A stretch of 9,328 nucleotides of DNA from Clostridia bacterium (GCA_017435185.1 JAFSFN010000240.1:1-9328), one strand, 5' to 3'; numbered from the stretch's first letter, positions 1 to 7,494 are shown. Notes: a model not told the origin generated them from the sequence alone. Numbers and translations are program-made.

Positions 1-258
1 AGAAAGCGCTGAAACAATGTCATTAACGTCATCATCGCCGATATCTTCATTTTTGCTGAACATATGCACACAATCAAAATACTGCAGAAATACTCCGCAT
101 ATATCGCCTGCTTCATTCACGCACTTATATGCCTGCACATTTTCAGCCAAACAACCATAGCGTGAAAGGTTCATATACAGATATATGCACTTATGAAAGT
201 CATCGCCTATGTATGAAAGCAATTCTTGTTTTTGACTTGTATCACACTTAATTAGCAC
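1..258 (-). CDS. GNAT-like acetyltransferase family protein, N-terminal part (gene continues beyond the left edge)
   Basis: An open frame runs from a GTG at 258 to the window edge without a stop, giving 86 residues. The GTG overlaps the end of the upstream YidC-TagF gene (stop 252-254) by 7 nt, and a GAGAG stretch sits about 8 nt before it, so translational coupling is likely. An in-frame TAA lies just upstream, so it cannot start much earlier. The peptide contains YIGDDFHKCIYLYMNLSRYG and later VFLQYFDCVHMFSKN. This resembles the start of a clostridial GNAT family in which a degenerate N-terminal domain precedes the acetyl-CoA-binding half. The acetyl-CoA site would lie off the window, so substrate and activity cannot be judged. 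Family assignment comes from memory of similar proteins; that it is a real coding region is more certain than the family. Confidence 0.62.
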   Translation of the reverse strand, partial: MLIKCDTSQKQELLSYIGDDFHKCIYLYMNLSRYGCLAENVQAYKCVNEAGDICGVFLQYFDCVHMFSKNEDIGDDDVNDIVSALS

Positions 259-2336
259 TTGTTTTCTCTCGATTTAAGTCTTTCTATGATATCGTCAGCA
301 CCCACACTTGCAGCATTTAAGAAATTATATCTTTCTTCGCGCCTTATAATGTCTATCTTTTCTTTATATTCTTCCTTGCTGTTTATGAGTCTTGCCGCTT
401 CATTCGGCAACTTTTCAAGCTCATTAAGCGGAATGTCACATCCGACAATATTTCTGAGTCTTTCAGCAAAGCTCACTATGTCTATCTTCTTGTATTCACT
501 GTTCATGACCTTCATGGGCGTATGCACGAATAATACGGGCTTACATGTGGTAAAACAGTATTCATATGCAATACTTGACCAGTCAGTTATCATAAGGTCT
601 GCGGTATACACACTCTTTGATGATGAGAAATCATCTTCTATTGTAAATCGCGATGAATACTCGCTGTATTTTTCTCTGAGTCTGCTGACCTCTGAGAAGT
701 TGTGACGCAAATACTGCGGATGCGGACGCAACACAATAGAATAACTGTCATCCAAAGTAAGCAAGCCGTCTATTACTTCGTCTATGCAGCTTTCCATCAT
801 ATTCTCATTCTGCCAAGAAGGTGCTATCATTATGCGCTTTAGCGCACTGTTTTCCGCCTGCTTGCCCTCCGCTTCATATGCTTTGAGCATGTCATCAAGC
901 AAAGGATGACCATATTCAACAAGGCGTTTTTCGTTTGTTCCGTACACTTTTTCAAGTGCGCGTATTTCTTTCTTGACCTGTTCGTTGGTAAGGTAGATAG
1001 TATCGTAATAGTCAAGCGCACCGGTCCTCAGTTCCGTATTAACGCTTCCCAAGCCGTGGAATACATAAATGTACTCAACATCTTTTCTGACCAGCGAGCG
1101 TTTAAGATGGTACTGCTGAAGGTCGGGCATCGTCATTATCATGATATCCGCATCTACTTTCATGAAAAGCGGTATCAAATGATTGTCATCAATATAATAC
1201 GGAACTATTCTCGGTTCATTCTTTTTGAATATAGCGTCATTTGCATCACTTGTAACATAATGTATGGTGACATCGCTCTTTTTGAGAAGTTCATCAATAA
1301 GGCCTGCAAAATACTTGTAGAATCCGCTCTTTTCCGAATAAAACACTACCTGTTTTTTGTTGTTCTCGTCGCAGAAACGCTTGTAATCCTCTTTACCCTG
1401 TTTTTTTTGCTCGGGAGTGAGTTTCATGGATGCTTCAAGTTCACGGCTCCTTGCAAGTGCTATCTTGCTCTTTTCAAGCGCATCGTAATCTATATATTTC
1501 TTGGGCGGATATATGATGTTGACAAGATACATATTCAATATGCCGATTATATTGCCTGCTATCCAGTAAAGGCCTACTCCAGCAGGAACAATAAAGGCAA
1601 AATACAACGAGAACGCCATCAAGAAAACAGCCATTCCCCATTTTCCAAAGCCGGATGTTTCTTTTTGGAGCACATTTACTCTGTTCTGTTCCACGGACAA
1701 AAGCAATGAGCTCAGTGCCGAGAACAAAGGAATGAGTAAAAGAAGATCAAAGCTCGCAAGCGACGGCACTACTGACAAATCAAAGCAAAGGAAATTCATG
1801 TCGAGATGCTGTATCTTTGCCACAGCATCCGCCGCACCGCTTATATTGAGCGATGCAAAAATATCTGCATTTCCTGCTTTTATAAGTTCAAGCACCTTGA
1901 GCTGAGCAGAACCGCCCAGTTTTTCTATGCCGAGCATGAGCTGTGCCTGTTCGACAAACGCATTTGTCAAAGACTTGTCTATCTGCAAAATATGTGTCAA
2001 CGGTGCATATACAACGCTGATAACACCAAGTATCAACGGTATCTGTATGAGAAGCGGAAGCATACCGAGTGCCGGCTTATAGTTCTCACGCTTATAAAGT
2101 TTGAGCTGTTCTTCGCCTATCTTGTCCCTGTTGCCTGCATATTTTGCGGCAATCATATTCACTTCGGGCTGCAGCTTTATCATTTTGATTGAGTTCTTCT
2201 GCGTCCATATATTTATAGGGAACAGAATTATTTTTGTCACGAAAGTAAACACAATAATAGCCAAGCCATAACTGTTTACCAATTCATAGCAAAGACGCAT
2301 GAGCGAACCCAATATACCTACCGCAAAATCAATCAT
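252..2336 (-). CDS. YidC/Oxa1 membrane protein insertase fused to a TagF-like CDP-glycerol glycerophosphotransferase domain
   Basis: This 694-residue protein joins two normally separate enzymes. Residues 1 to about 285 are a YidC/Oxa1 insertase. They include the groove helix with a basic residue (K35 in VTKIILFP), a charged cytoplasmic hairpin (about 41-88), the GMLPLLIQIPLILG helix, an unusually long outer loop (about 115-190), and the closing PAGVGLYWIAGNIIGILNMY segment. A charged linker (286-325) follows. Residues 326 to about 685 are a TagF/TagB-like glycerophosphotransferase. Its marks are FHGLG with H427, RPHP at 537-540, and TDWSS at 584-588 followed by E592. That family moves glycerol phosphate from CDP-glycerol to teichoic-acid primers at the inner membrane face. 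The start ATG has GGAG 8 nt upstream and a good promoter at 2365-2393. The frame is intact throughout, so this is a real single reading frame. Whether both halves are active is inference. Confidence 0.92.
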   Translation of the reverse strand: MIDFAVGILGSLMRLCYELVNSYGLAIIVFTFVTKIILFPINIWTQKNSIKMIKLQPEVNMIAAKYAGNRDKIGEEQLKLYKRENYKPALGMLPLLIQIPLILGVISVVYAPLTHILQIDKSLTNAFVEQAQLMLGIEKLGGSAQLKVLELIKAGNADIFASLNISGAADAVAKIQHLDMNFLCFDLSVVPSLASFDLLLLIPLFSALSSLLLSVEQNRVNVLQKETSGFGKWGMAVFLMAFSLYFAFIVPAGVGLYWIAGNIIGILNMYLVNIIYPPKKYIDYDALEKSKIALARSRELEASMKLTPEQKKQGKEDYKRFCDENNKKQVVFYSEKSGFYKYFAGLIDELLKKSDVTIHYVTSDANDAIFKKNEPRIVPYYIDDNHLIPLFMKVDADIMIMTMPDLQQYHLKRSLVRKDVEYIYVFHGLGSVNTELRTGALDYYDTIYLTNEQVKKEIRALEKVYGTNEKRLVEYGHPLLDDMLKAYEAEGKQAENSALKRIMIAPSWQNENMMESCIDEVIDGLLTLDDSYSIVLRPHPQYLRHNFSEVSRLREKYSEYSSRFTIEDDFSSSKSVYTADLMITDWSSIAYEYCFTTCKPVLFVHTPMKVMNSEYKKIDIVSFAERLRNIVGCDIPLNELEKLPNEAARLINSKEEYKEKIDIIRREERYNFLNAASVGADDIIERLKSRENKC

Positions 2337-2364
2337 AATATTTTCTCCGTTTTGAATTTAGATG

Positions 2365-2393
2365 ATGATATCATTTATATATATAAATATCAA
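2365..2393 (-). promoter_or_regulatory. Sigma-A-type promoter for the YidC-TagF fusion gene
   Basis: On the minus strand, TTGATA (2393-2388) and TATCAT (2370-2365) are separated by exactly 17 nt. A TGA directly before the -10 makes it an extended -10 type. The spacer holds the palindromic AT run ATTTATATATATAAAT. The predicted start is near 2358, giving a leader of about 20 nt before the ATG at 2336. This suggests the fusion gene and the GNAT gene form their own transcription unit. Prediction from sequence only. Confidence 0.5.
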
Positions 2394-2401
2394 GAATCAG
2401 A

Positions 2402-3043
2402 TCATTTAACGGCAAGTGAGACAGATATTTTATCAAACTCATCACCATGTTCAAAAATTATGTATATGTTATAATCACCCAAAGTTTTTGACAATGACTC
2501 TTTCTCACTGCAGGCAGTGTCGATGTACTGATTCAAAAACTGTATCTGACCGTAAGCCAATGCGCCGTAGTCATCAAAAGCTGATGCACACGCACAAACC
2601 CAAGTTTTGAACTTTTCAAGTATTTCAGCGTTATATTCACTCTTGAGATTTGCTATTTCGGCACTCATATCGGCGCCGCCGTTATCAGCATCGTTCCATA
2701 TTTCCGTCTCTATGGTAAACGAACTTATTCCGTAGTAGGAACTTACAAGCACAAGTTTTGCCTGTGTGAACTTGTCGCCGGTTATCAGGTTATATTCATT
2801 CTGCTCTTCTAAAGACTTTTCAATCTCATATCCGCAATCAAGGCCATTCTGTTCAGCCTTTTCAAAAAACTCCGCAATTTTATAAGCCGTATCGACAGCA
2901 TCAGTTGTATTTGTCGGATACGAACCGTATGTGCCGTTTCCTTTCATGACCAATACGCTGACTATCAAGACGATACAGCCTATTACAGCAATTATGAGTG
3001 CTGTCTGCAATTTGCCTATCTTTTTATCCTTGCGTTCTTTCAT
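2402..3043 (-). CDS. Unrecognised single-pass membrane protein with an extracytoplasmic domain
   Basis: I do not recognise this family. With the ATG at 3043 it has 213 residues: a basic N-terminus (MKERKDKKIGK), one hydrophobic helix at about 14-34, then a soluble part that should lie outside the cell. The soluble part is acidic and predicted mostly helical, with a Tyr/Ile-rich segment near the middle (SSYYGISSFTIETEIW) and four cysteines, two in the pair WVCAC, which might be disulfide-bonded. No lipobox or catalytic motif is visible. A GTG at 3058 would add five residues. I prefer 3043 because AAAGGTGAT upstream resembles a Shine-Dalgarno for that ATG, although its spacing of about 10 nt is long. 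It has its own promoter at 3110-3138 and lies between an AI-2E-type permease and the YidC fusion, which suggests an envelope role but proves nothing. Confidence 0.8.
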   Translation of the reverse strand: MKERKDKKIGKLQTALIIAVIGCIVLIVSVLVMKGNGTYGSYPTNTTDAVDTAYKIAEFFEKAEQNGLDCGYEIEKSLEEQNEYNLITGDKFTQAKLVLVSSYYGISSFTIETEIWNDADNGGADMSAEIANLKSEYNAEILEKFKTWVCACASAFDDYGALAYGQIQFLNQYIDTACSEKESLSKTLGDYNIYIIFEHGDEFDKISVSLAVK

Positions 3044-3109
3044 ATTACGCTGTATCACCTTTTACAACGAATAAATTACAAGTACGACGTGCAGATTTGC
3101 ACAATAGAG

Positions 3110-3138
3110 ATTATATATTATACGACAAATATTGGCAA
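3110..3138 (-). promoter_or_regulatory. Sigma-A promoter for the unknown membrane protein
   Basis: On the minus strand, TTGCCA (3138-3133) is followed after 17 nt by a perfect TATAAT (3115-3110). A second TATAAT lies 7 nt upstream of the first. The predicted start is near 3103, giving a leader of about 60 nt. The leader begins with a small inverted repeat (GTGCA-AATC-TGCAC, 3089-3102) that could be a hairpin or an operator. Among the strongest promoter matches in the window. Confidence 0.6.
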
Positions 3139-3160
3139 ATACAAACTTTTGCAGTGTTGT

Positions 3161-4288
3161 TTATGCTGCATCTTTCTTTTTCTTAGCCTTGATAACATGC
3201 TCGGTATAGGCTTTGAGCAGTGTTATAACAACCGCAGTTAACGGAATAAAGAATACCATCCCCATAACGCCCATCAGCTTTCCGCCGAGCAAAACGGCTA
3301 TCAAAGTCCACAACGGGCTCAGACCTACAGAGTTGCCGACCACATGGGGATATATAAATTGATTTTCAACAAACTGAACAACAAGATATACAATGATGCA
3401 AACAAGTACCTTTGAAGGTTCTGTGAGCAAAACAAGAAACGCACCCACAAAACAGGCCAAAAACGCACCCACATACGGCACGAACGCAAAAACTGCCGTT
3501 AAAACACCAGTAAGTATGGCATACGGTATCTCGAATATTCTGAAGAAAATGAAAATAAGACTTCCGAGTATACACGCTTCAACACACTGCCCCGATAAGA
3601 ACTTGGAATATGTTTCGTTTATCATGGAAGCTATTCGGCATATGTAGTCGCCAATAGGGTCTTTCAAGTGCGTATATATAAGTTTTTTAACCTGACGCCC
3701 AAGATCCTTTTTGCTTATAAGCACATAGATTGCGATTATTACAGAAATGAAGAATGTTCCTATGCCGGAAACCGTGGTTGTAACTATATCCATAGCCGAA
3801 GAAAGCACTGTGCCTGCTCCGCTTGTAATTTTTGATACAACTTCCTCTATATTGAGATTTTCAAACCATGCTGTTATATGCTCTGTATCTATATTATACA
3901 GCGCAAGCGTCTCAGCCCATTCGGGCCACTTTTCTTTAACGAGCTCATACAAACTTATGACTGAACTTACAATTTCGGGAATGAGCATTACGCACACAAG
4001 CACAACCACAAGCAAAACGCTCAGTATCGTTAAAAGCAGGCTTATGCCGCGAATAAGTTTTTCATTGGGCTTTTTCTTGAAATTCTTTGTGAGCTTTGCA
4101 AGCAGTTTTTCAAAGCCTTTCATTGGAACATTGAGAATAAAAGCTATCACGAACCCTGTTATGACCGGGAACAAGAGCGCAAATAAGCCTTTTACAATTC
4201 TAGCTATATACCCGATATTCATAAGCACGGCAAACAATACCACGCCGAAAGTCACAAGGAACAGCTGATGTTTTAACTTTTTATCCAC
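3161..4288 (-). CDS. AI-2E family transporter (PerM/YtvI, formerly UPF0118)
   Basis: A 375-residue polytopic membrane protein with the usual family layout. Two N-terminal helices (about 8-28 and 32-54) precede a helix at 80-105. A soluble helical stretch (about 110-160) follows, then four or more C-terminal helices from 175 to 360. Family marks are FLSGQCVEACI (230-240), VPYVGAFLA (270-278) and the terminal VENQFIYPHVVGNSVGLSP region. The family is named for autoinducer-2 export, but members also act as sodium/proton antiporters or in lipid-related export, so the substrate here is unknown. The start is GTG at 4288, with AGGAGG 7 nt upstream. The nearby ATG at 4293 is out of frame. It follows the PAP2 gene by 35 nt and is probably the last gene of the lipid operon, with only a weak possible hairpin after its stop. 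Confidence 0.9.
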   Translation of the reverse strand: MDKKLKHQLFLVTFGVVLFAVLMNIGYIARIVKGLFALLFPVITGFVIAFILNVPMKGFEKLLAKLTKNFKKKPNEKLIRGISLLLTILSVLLVVVLVCVMLIPEIVSSVISLYELVKEKWPEWAETLALYNIDTEHITAWFENLNIEEVVSKITSGAGTVLSSAMDIVTTTVSGIGTFFISVIIAIYVLISKKDLGRQVKKLIYTHLKDPIGDYICRIASMINETYSKFLSGQCVEACILGSLIFIFFRIFEIPYAILTGVLTAVFAFVPYVGAFLACFVGAFLVLLTEPSKVLVCIIVYLVVQFVENQFIYPHVVGNSVGLSPLWTLIAVLLGGKLMGVMGMVFFIPLTAVVITLLKAYTEHVIKAKKKKDAA

Positions 4289-4323
4289 AACATTTCCTCC
4301 TCAGCCTGTATTTTTTGACGGAT

Positions 4324-5025
4324 TCAGTATTTTAATACGCCTCTGCCGCTCCGTATTTTATAGCACAGCACATATCCGAGTGCGCAAAGGGGCAAAGCGG
4401 CAATGACATCTATTATTGAATGTTGTTTCAAAAATACAGTTGAGGCACTTATGAGAAGCCCCATAGCAGTAAATACCGCTTTCAGCCAAAAAGCAGGCTC
4501 TTTTTTACTGTGCCATGCGGCAAAAACTACCGCCCAAGAACCTATAACATGAATGGATGGGCAAACGTTTGTATTGGTGTCAAAGTTATAAAATGCCTTC
4601 GTTATTCGAGTAAGAATATTATCTCTTTCAAAGTTTATCGGCCGAAGCTCCTGACAGGTCGGGAAAACAAAGTATATCACTATGGTAACTGAATAAGTGA
4701 TAATTATAAAATGCATCATGCGCCTGAATGATTCTACATCATAAAAAAACGTGTAAACCAGCATACCTGTAAGAAACACGAACCAAAACAGATACGGTAT
4801 GAGAAAAAGCTCGTTGAACCCTATCATATCGTCCATCGGACTGTACACAGCACGATATTCAACATCATAAAAGCGCTCAACAAACATAAACAAAAGTCCG
4901 TAAACAGGCCAAAAAAACAACATTTTTACATGTCTGAACATTTCGGTGTTTATATTACTCAAACGCAGTTTTCGATAGTCAGGTTGTCCAGTTTTTAATT
5001 TTGATAATGCACTTTCAGGATTCAT
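4324..5025 (-). CDS. PAP2-superfamily membrane phosphatase
   Basis: A 233-residue protein with about six membrane helices. The PAP2 active-site motifs are in order: RP at 128-129 (the lysine usual in the first motif is not evident), CPSIH with H159, and STVFLKQHSIIDV with the nucleophile-assisting H202 and D206. The Thr in place of Arg in the third motif resembles the inositolphosphotransferase-like branch common in Firmicutes. Such enzymes dephosphorylate phosphatidic acid, undecaprenyl pyrophosphate or related lipids at the membrane. Its start overlaps the end of the glycosyltransferase gene by 11 nt and has only a weak AAAAG upstream, so translational coupling is likely. Next to a diacylglycerol-glycosyltransferase-like gene, release of diacylglycerol from phosphatidic acid is an attractive role, but that is inference. 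Confidence 0.88.
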   Translation of the reverse strand: MNPESALSKLKTGQPDYRKLRLSNINTEMFRHVKMLFFWPVYGLLFMFVERFYDVEYRAVYSPMDDMIGFNELFLIPYLFWFVFLTGMLVYTFFYDVESFRRMMHFIIITYSVTIVIYFVFPTCQELRPINFERDNILTRITKAFYNFDTNTNVCPSIHVIGSWAVVFAAWHSKKEPAFWLKAVFTAMGLLISASTVFLKQHSIIDVIAALPLCALGYVLCYKIRSGRGVLKY

Positions 5026-6139
5026 TTTTCTTTTGTAAATACTCCACTATAAATTGTGCGGCATCCGCATATTTAAGCAAGCTTAAATTAGCACTCATTT
5101 CTTTAAGTTTATCATCATTGTCAAGCAACCATGAACAAAGGCTTGCAAGCACCGCCGGCGTATCTCCGGTGACCGCCATTCCCCTTTCAACAAAGAACGA
5201 AAGATTATAGGTCTCACAGCCTGCCACAGCATCTATCAATACCATAGGCAAACCCTTAACTGCCGCCTCGGTAACGCTTATCCCGCCGGGTTTTGTGATA
5301 TATAAATCGGCACTGTCCATCATGAGCGACACATCATCAACATAGCCTTTCACGTGAATGTTGCCGTGTCCGTCACAAATTTCTTCAATCTGGTGCTGCA
5401 TCTTTTGATTTGTTCCGCATATAACGGTCAGCTCACAGTCGGATGCCAAAATCTTTGCGAGCTCGCCCGCAACCGCTTTCATGGGGCCGCAGCCCATACT
5501 TCCGCACATCATAATTATGTGCTTATTATTTGCGCAAATGCCCAATGCCTTCTTTGCCTCTGCCCTGTCAATTGCTTTTATGAAACTTTGACGAACAGGT
5601 ATTCCGCTTGCGATAACTACATTTTTATTCCCCACAACATCCGTAAAGTCTTCTTTGAGAGACTCATCGGGAATAAAATAAACATCCATGTCACTCTGTT
5701 CCAAACCGGGAGCAACGGAATAATCTGTCGCTACAAATGCAGTAAGCACATCAAGCGAATACTTTTTAATGACATCTGTAAGCATCATTGCCGAAAACGA
5801 ATGTGTGCAGATAACTGCATCATATTCACCTGCGCGGCAATAGTCATTCAATTTTTCTGAGCCGGATGTAAAAAGTTTGTATAACAATGACTTTTCGTCA
5901 AACAGTGCATCGGTATGATTTTCGGTAAACCGATAGCCTGCATCAAAAGCCTTTGGCATCTTTCTGTACAACTTTACATGCCATTCGGCAATGAAATTTG
6001 ACACCGCTTCTGAAATAAAGCGCAGAGCATCATCTATATTGCAATTTATACCCTTTGCGTCAAGAACCTCTTTCAAAGCATTTGCAGTTGAATTATGTCC
6101 CTGCCCTGTGTTACAGCTGAGTATAAGAACTTTATTCAT
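5015..6139 (-). CDS. MGDG-synthase/UgtP-like glycolipid glycosyltransferase (GT28 family)
   Basis: A 374-residue GT-B fold enzyme of the family that transfers glucose or galactose from a UDP-sugar to diacylglycerol on the cytoplasmic membrane face. The N-terminal acceptor domain has GQGHNSTA (12-19), the bacterial form of the GGGH loop, plus a central VATDYS segment and GIPVR (179-183). The C-terminal donor domain has MMCGSMG (210-216) and the nucleotide-sugar motif KPGGISVTEA (283-292), followed by E309. The related MurG fold is possible, but the N-terminal domain is of MGDG-synthase type. The ATG at 6139 has AAGGA 8 nt upstream. It lies 29 nt after the CrtO-like gene and overlaps the PAP2 gene, giving a compact lipid operon. 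The exact sugar and number of sugars added cannot be read from the sequence. Confidence 0.88.
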   Translation of the reverse strand: MNKVLILSCNTGQGHNSTANALKEVLDAKGINCNIDDALRFISEAVSNFIAEWHVKLYRKMPKAFDAGYRFTENHTDALFDEKSLLYKLFTSGSEKLNDYCRAGEYDAVICTHSFSAMMLTDVIKKYSLDVLTAFVATDYSVAPGLEQSDMDVYFIPDESLKEDFTDVVGNKNVVIASGIPVRQSFIKAIDRAEAKKALGICANNKHIIMMCGSMGCGPMKAVAGELAKILASDCELTVICGTNQKMQHQIEEICDGHGNIHVKGYVDDVSLMMDSADLYITKPGGISVTEAAVKGLPMVLIDAVAGCETYNLSFFVERGMAVTGDTPAVLASLCSWLLDNDDKLKEMSANLSLLKYADAAQFIVEYLQKKNES

Positions 6140-6168
6140 TATATCATTCCTTATATAAGATTCTTTTA

Positions 6169-6639
6169 TTATACGCCTGTCTCTCTTACTCTTTCAAGAA
6201 GCATTTTCAATCTTGGGCGATTATATCTTTGTATGACAATGTACGGCAAATTTCCAAGTACAACATAAATGAAATATATAATTTTCCCCTTTATTCCTCG
6301 CCACAACAGCAAACACGGCAGAGCAGCAAGCGGAAGCAGCACATGAGTCATTTCCGCAACACAGGTTTCATGCAACATATTTTGCAGCATTTCTATGTTA
6401 GCTTTTTCAGTTATTCTTTTAGGCGAAATAAGTTTGGGAAATATTTTACTCATATCGGGAAGTTTATTTTGCCATTTTTTTATATTCAACTTTTCATATA
6501 ATTTGCCACCATTTTCAAACCTGAATTCCTTAAATGGGAACTTCGAAGGATCTATCCACTTTTTCGGTATAATTCTGCCCACGAAAAAGCTTAGTATTCC
6601 CAAAAAGAACAAATAAACAAAACAACCTATAAACCCCAT
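6169..6639 (-). CDS. CrtO-like acyltransferase (glycosyl-4,4'-diaponeurosporenoate acyltransferase family)
   Basis: A 156-residue membrane protein. It begins with a hydrophobic helix (about 1-21), then has KKWQNKLPD (54-62), ETCVAEMTH (91-99, with E91, E96 and H99 as possible active-site residues), a second hydrophobic region (about 98-113) and GNLPYIVIQRYNRPRL (129-144). The last block and the KKW..LPD and ET..AE..H blocks match my memory of Staphylococcus aureus CrtO, which esterifies the glucose of the staphyloxanthin precursor. There is no carotenoid gene in the window. The neighbour is a diacylglycerol-type glycosyltransferase, so acylation of a glycolipid sugar is the more likely job; this is inference. 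I chose the ATG at 6639 because GAGG lies 6 nt upstream and it fits the promoter at 6671-6700. ATGs at 6660 and 6672 and a TTG at 6744 are in frame but lack a good ribosome site. Confidence 0.78.
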   Translation of the reverse strand: MGFIGCFVYLFFLGILSFFVGRIIPKKWIDPSKFPFKEFRFENGGKLYEKLNIKKWQNKLPDMSKIFPKLISPKRITEKANIEMLQNMLHETCVAEMTHVLLPLAALPCLLLWRGIKGKIIYFIYVVLGNLPYIVIQRYNRPRLKMLLERVRETGV

Positions 6640-6670
6640 GCTATACCTCGTAGTTTTCATGTTATTATGC

Positions 6671-6700
6671 ATTATGCTTTTAACCGTTCTTTGTAAGCAA
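6671..6700 (-). promoter_or_regulatory. Possible promoter for the glycolipid operon
   Basis: On the minus strand, TTGCTT (6700-6695) and CATAAT (6676-6671) are 18 nt apart. The predicted start near 6664 leaves a leader of about 25 nt that contains the GAGG site of the ATG at 6639. A second CATAAT lies 7 nt downstream. The match is moderate. Its support is position: it follows the terminator of the catalase gene, so a new promoter is needed here. Confidence 0.35.
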
Positions 6701-6780
6701 TATTCAAACCCTCTTTTTTGCACAAGTTTCACAGTAGCTGCCAATTGTTTAAGTTTGCATCACAAAAAGTTCAAGCATAA

Positions 6781-6806
6781 AAACAGCCGATACAAAAGTA
6801 TCGGCT
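6781..6806 (-). terminator. Intrinsic terminator of the manganese catalase gene
   Basis: A perfect 9-bp stem, AGCCGATAC / GTATCGGCT (6785-6793 with 6798-6806), closes a four-base loop. Read on the minus strand it is followed by G and TTTT. It lies about 22 nt after the catalase stop at 6829-6831. The U-run is short, but the stem is strong. It separates the catalase transcript from the glycolipid operon. Confidence 0.7.
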
Positions 6807-6828
6807 CGGTATTATCGGCAAATGCATA

Positions 6829-7494
6829 TTAAAATGTGGGCGGTTTACTCATTATATCGGTAAATTGACTGTCTTTCGGCGACGGTTCCGACATGCTGAA
6901 ATACATTTTTGCAGCCTGCGTCGTTCCGAAATCACAATTTGAACCGCTGTTCTGCACTTTATTGAACGCTTCTCTGAACATCGCATTGTGTGCTTCTTCC
7001 CTGTTTAGAAGAAAATCAATCGTCTCGCGTACTTTCTTATCATTTATCTGCCTGTAAAGGTACTGATAAACAACTTTTGCCCTTTGCTCAGAAGCAATGT
7101 TTGAAAGCAAGTCGGCACAAAGATCGCCTGTAACGGTCACATAGTCAGATGTCCATGAATAGCCCGAGGCATTTATAAGTCCCGGATTAAGGCCGAGTAT
7201 CACATGTGTCTGTATCTCGCCGGCCGGTACAGCTAAAGCATCCACTTGATGTCCGTTAAGCAGATTTATCGTCTGTGCCACCATTTCCATGTGACTGAGT
7301 TCTTCTGCCGCAATATCAAGGAACAAGTCTTTTATTTCTTCATCCTTTATTCTGAAGCTCTGCGACATATACTGCATCGCCGCCTTAAGTTCACCGTTTC
7401 CACCGCCCAACTGTTCCTGCAAAAGTGCAGCATATTGAGGATTCGGTTTTTCCACAGCTACAGGATGAAACAGCATTTTTTCGTGCTTAAACAT
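6829..7494 (-). CDS. Manganese catalase family protein (spore-coat type)
   Basis: A 221-residue four-helix-bundle protein of the dimanganese catalase family, which breaks hydrogen peroxide down to water and oxygen. In spore formers its members (CotJC and relatives) are coat proteins. All metal ligands expected from the family are present: E35, E65 and H68 (EELSH), E136, and H169 in the E166-x-x-H169 pair. The N-terminus MFKHEKMLFHPV also fits. The residue before E136 is Ser (SEQR); I recall an arginine at that place in the Lactobacillus plantarum enzyme, so peroxide turnover could differ. The ATG has AAAGGAGAT 6 nt upstream, the clearest ribosome site here. It is monocistronic, with a terminator at 6781-6806. 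The upstream region has a forespore-like promoter candidate. No CotJA or CotJB gene is adjacent. Confidence 0.9.
   Translation of the reverse strand: MFKHEKMLFHPVAVEKPNPQYAALLQEQLGGGNGELKAAMQYMSQSFRIKDEEIKDLFLDIAAEELSHMEMVAQTINLLNGHQVDALAVPAGEIQTHVILGLNPGLINASGYSWTSDYVTVTGDLCADLLSNIASEQRAKVVYQYLYRQINDKKVRETIDFLLNREEAHNAMFREAFNKVQNSGSNCDFGTTQAAKMYFSMSEPSPKDSQFTDIMSKPPTF

Noticed and set aside
906..1709. A long plus-strand open frame of 267 residues.
   Set aside because: It is wholly antisense to the well-supported YidC-TagF gene. The peptide is rich in Cys, His and Phe with no recognisable domain, and it shows no family signature.
3747..4268. A plus-strand open frame of 173 residues rich in Ser and Thr.
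   Set aside because: It is antisense to the AI-2E family transporter. The Ser/Thr/Ile composition is what the complement of hydrophobic membrane-helix codons produces.
5354..5860. A plus-strand open frame of 168 residues.
   Set aside because: It lies antisense inside the glycosyltransferase gene, shows no plausible domain and has an odd Cys-rich composition.
6640..6744. A longer CrtO-like protein starting at TTG 6744 or ATG 6672/6660.
   Set aside because: These starts lack a good ribosome site. The region overlaps the likely promoter (6671-6700), and the family normally begins near the first membrane helix, as with ATG 6639.
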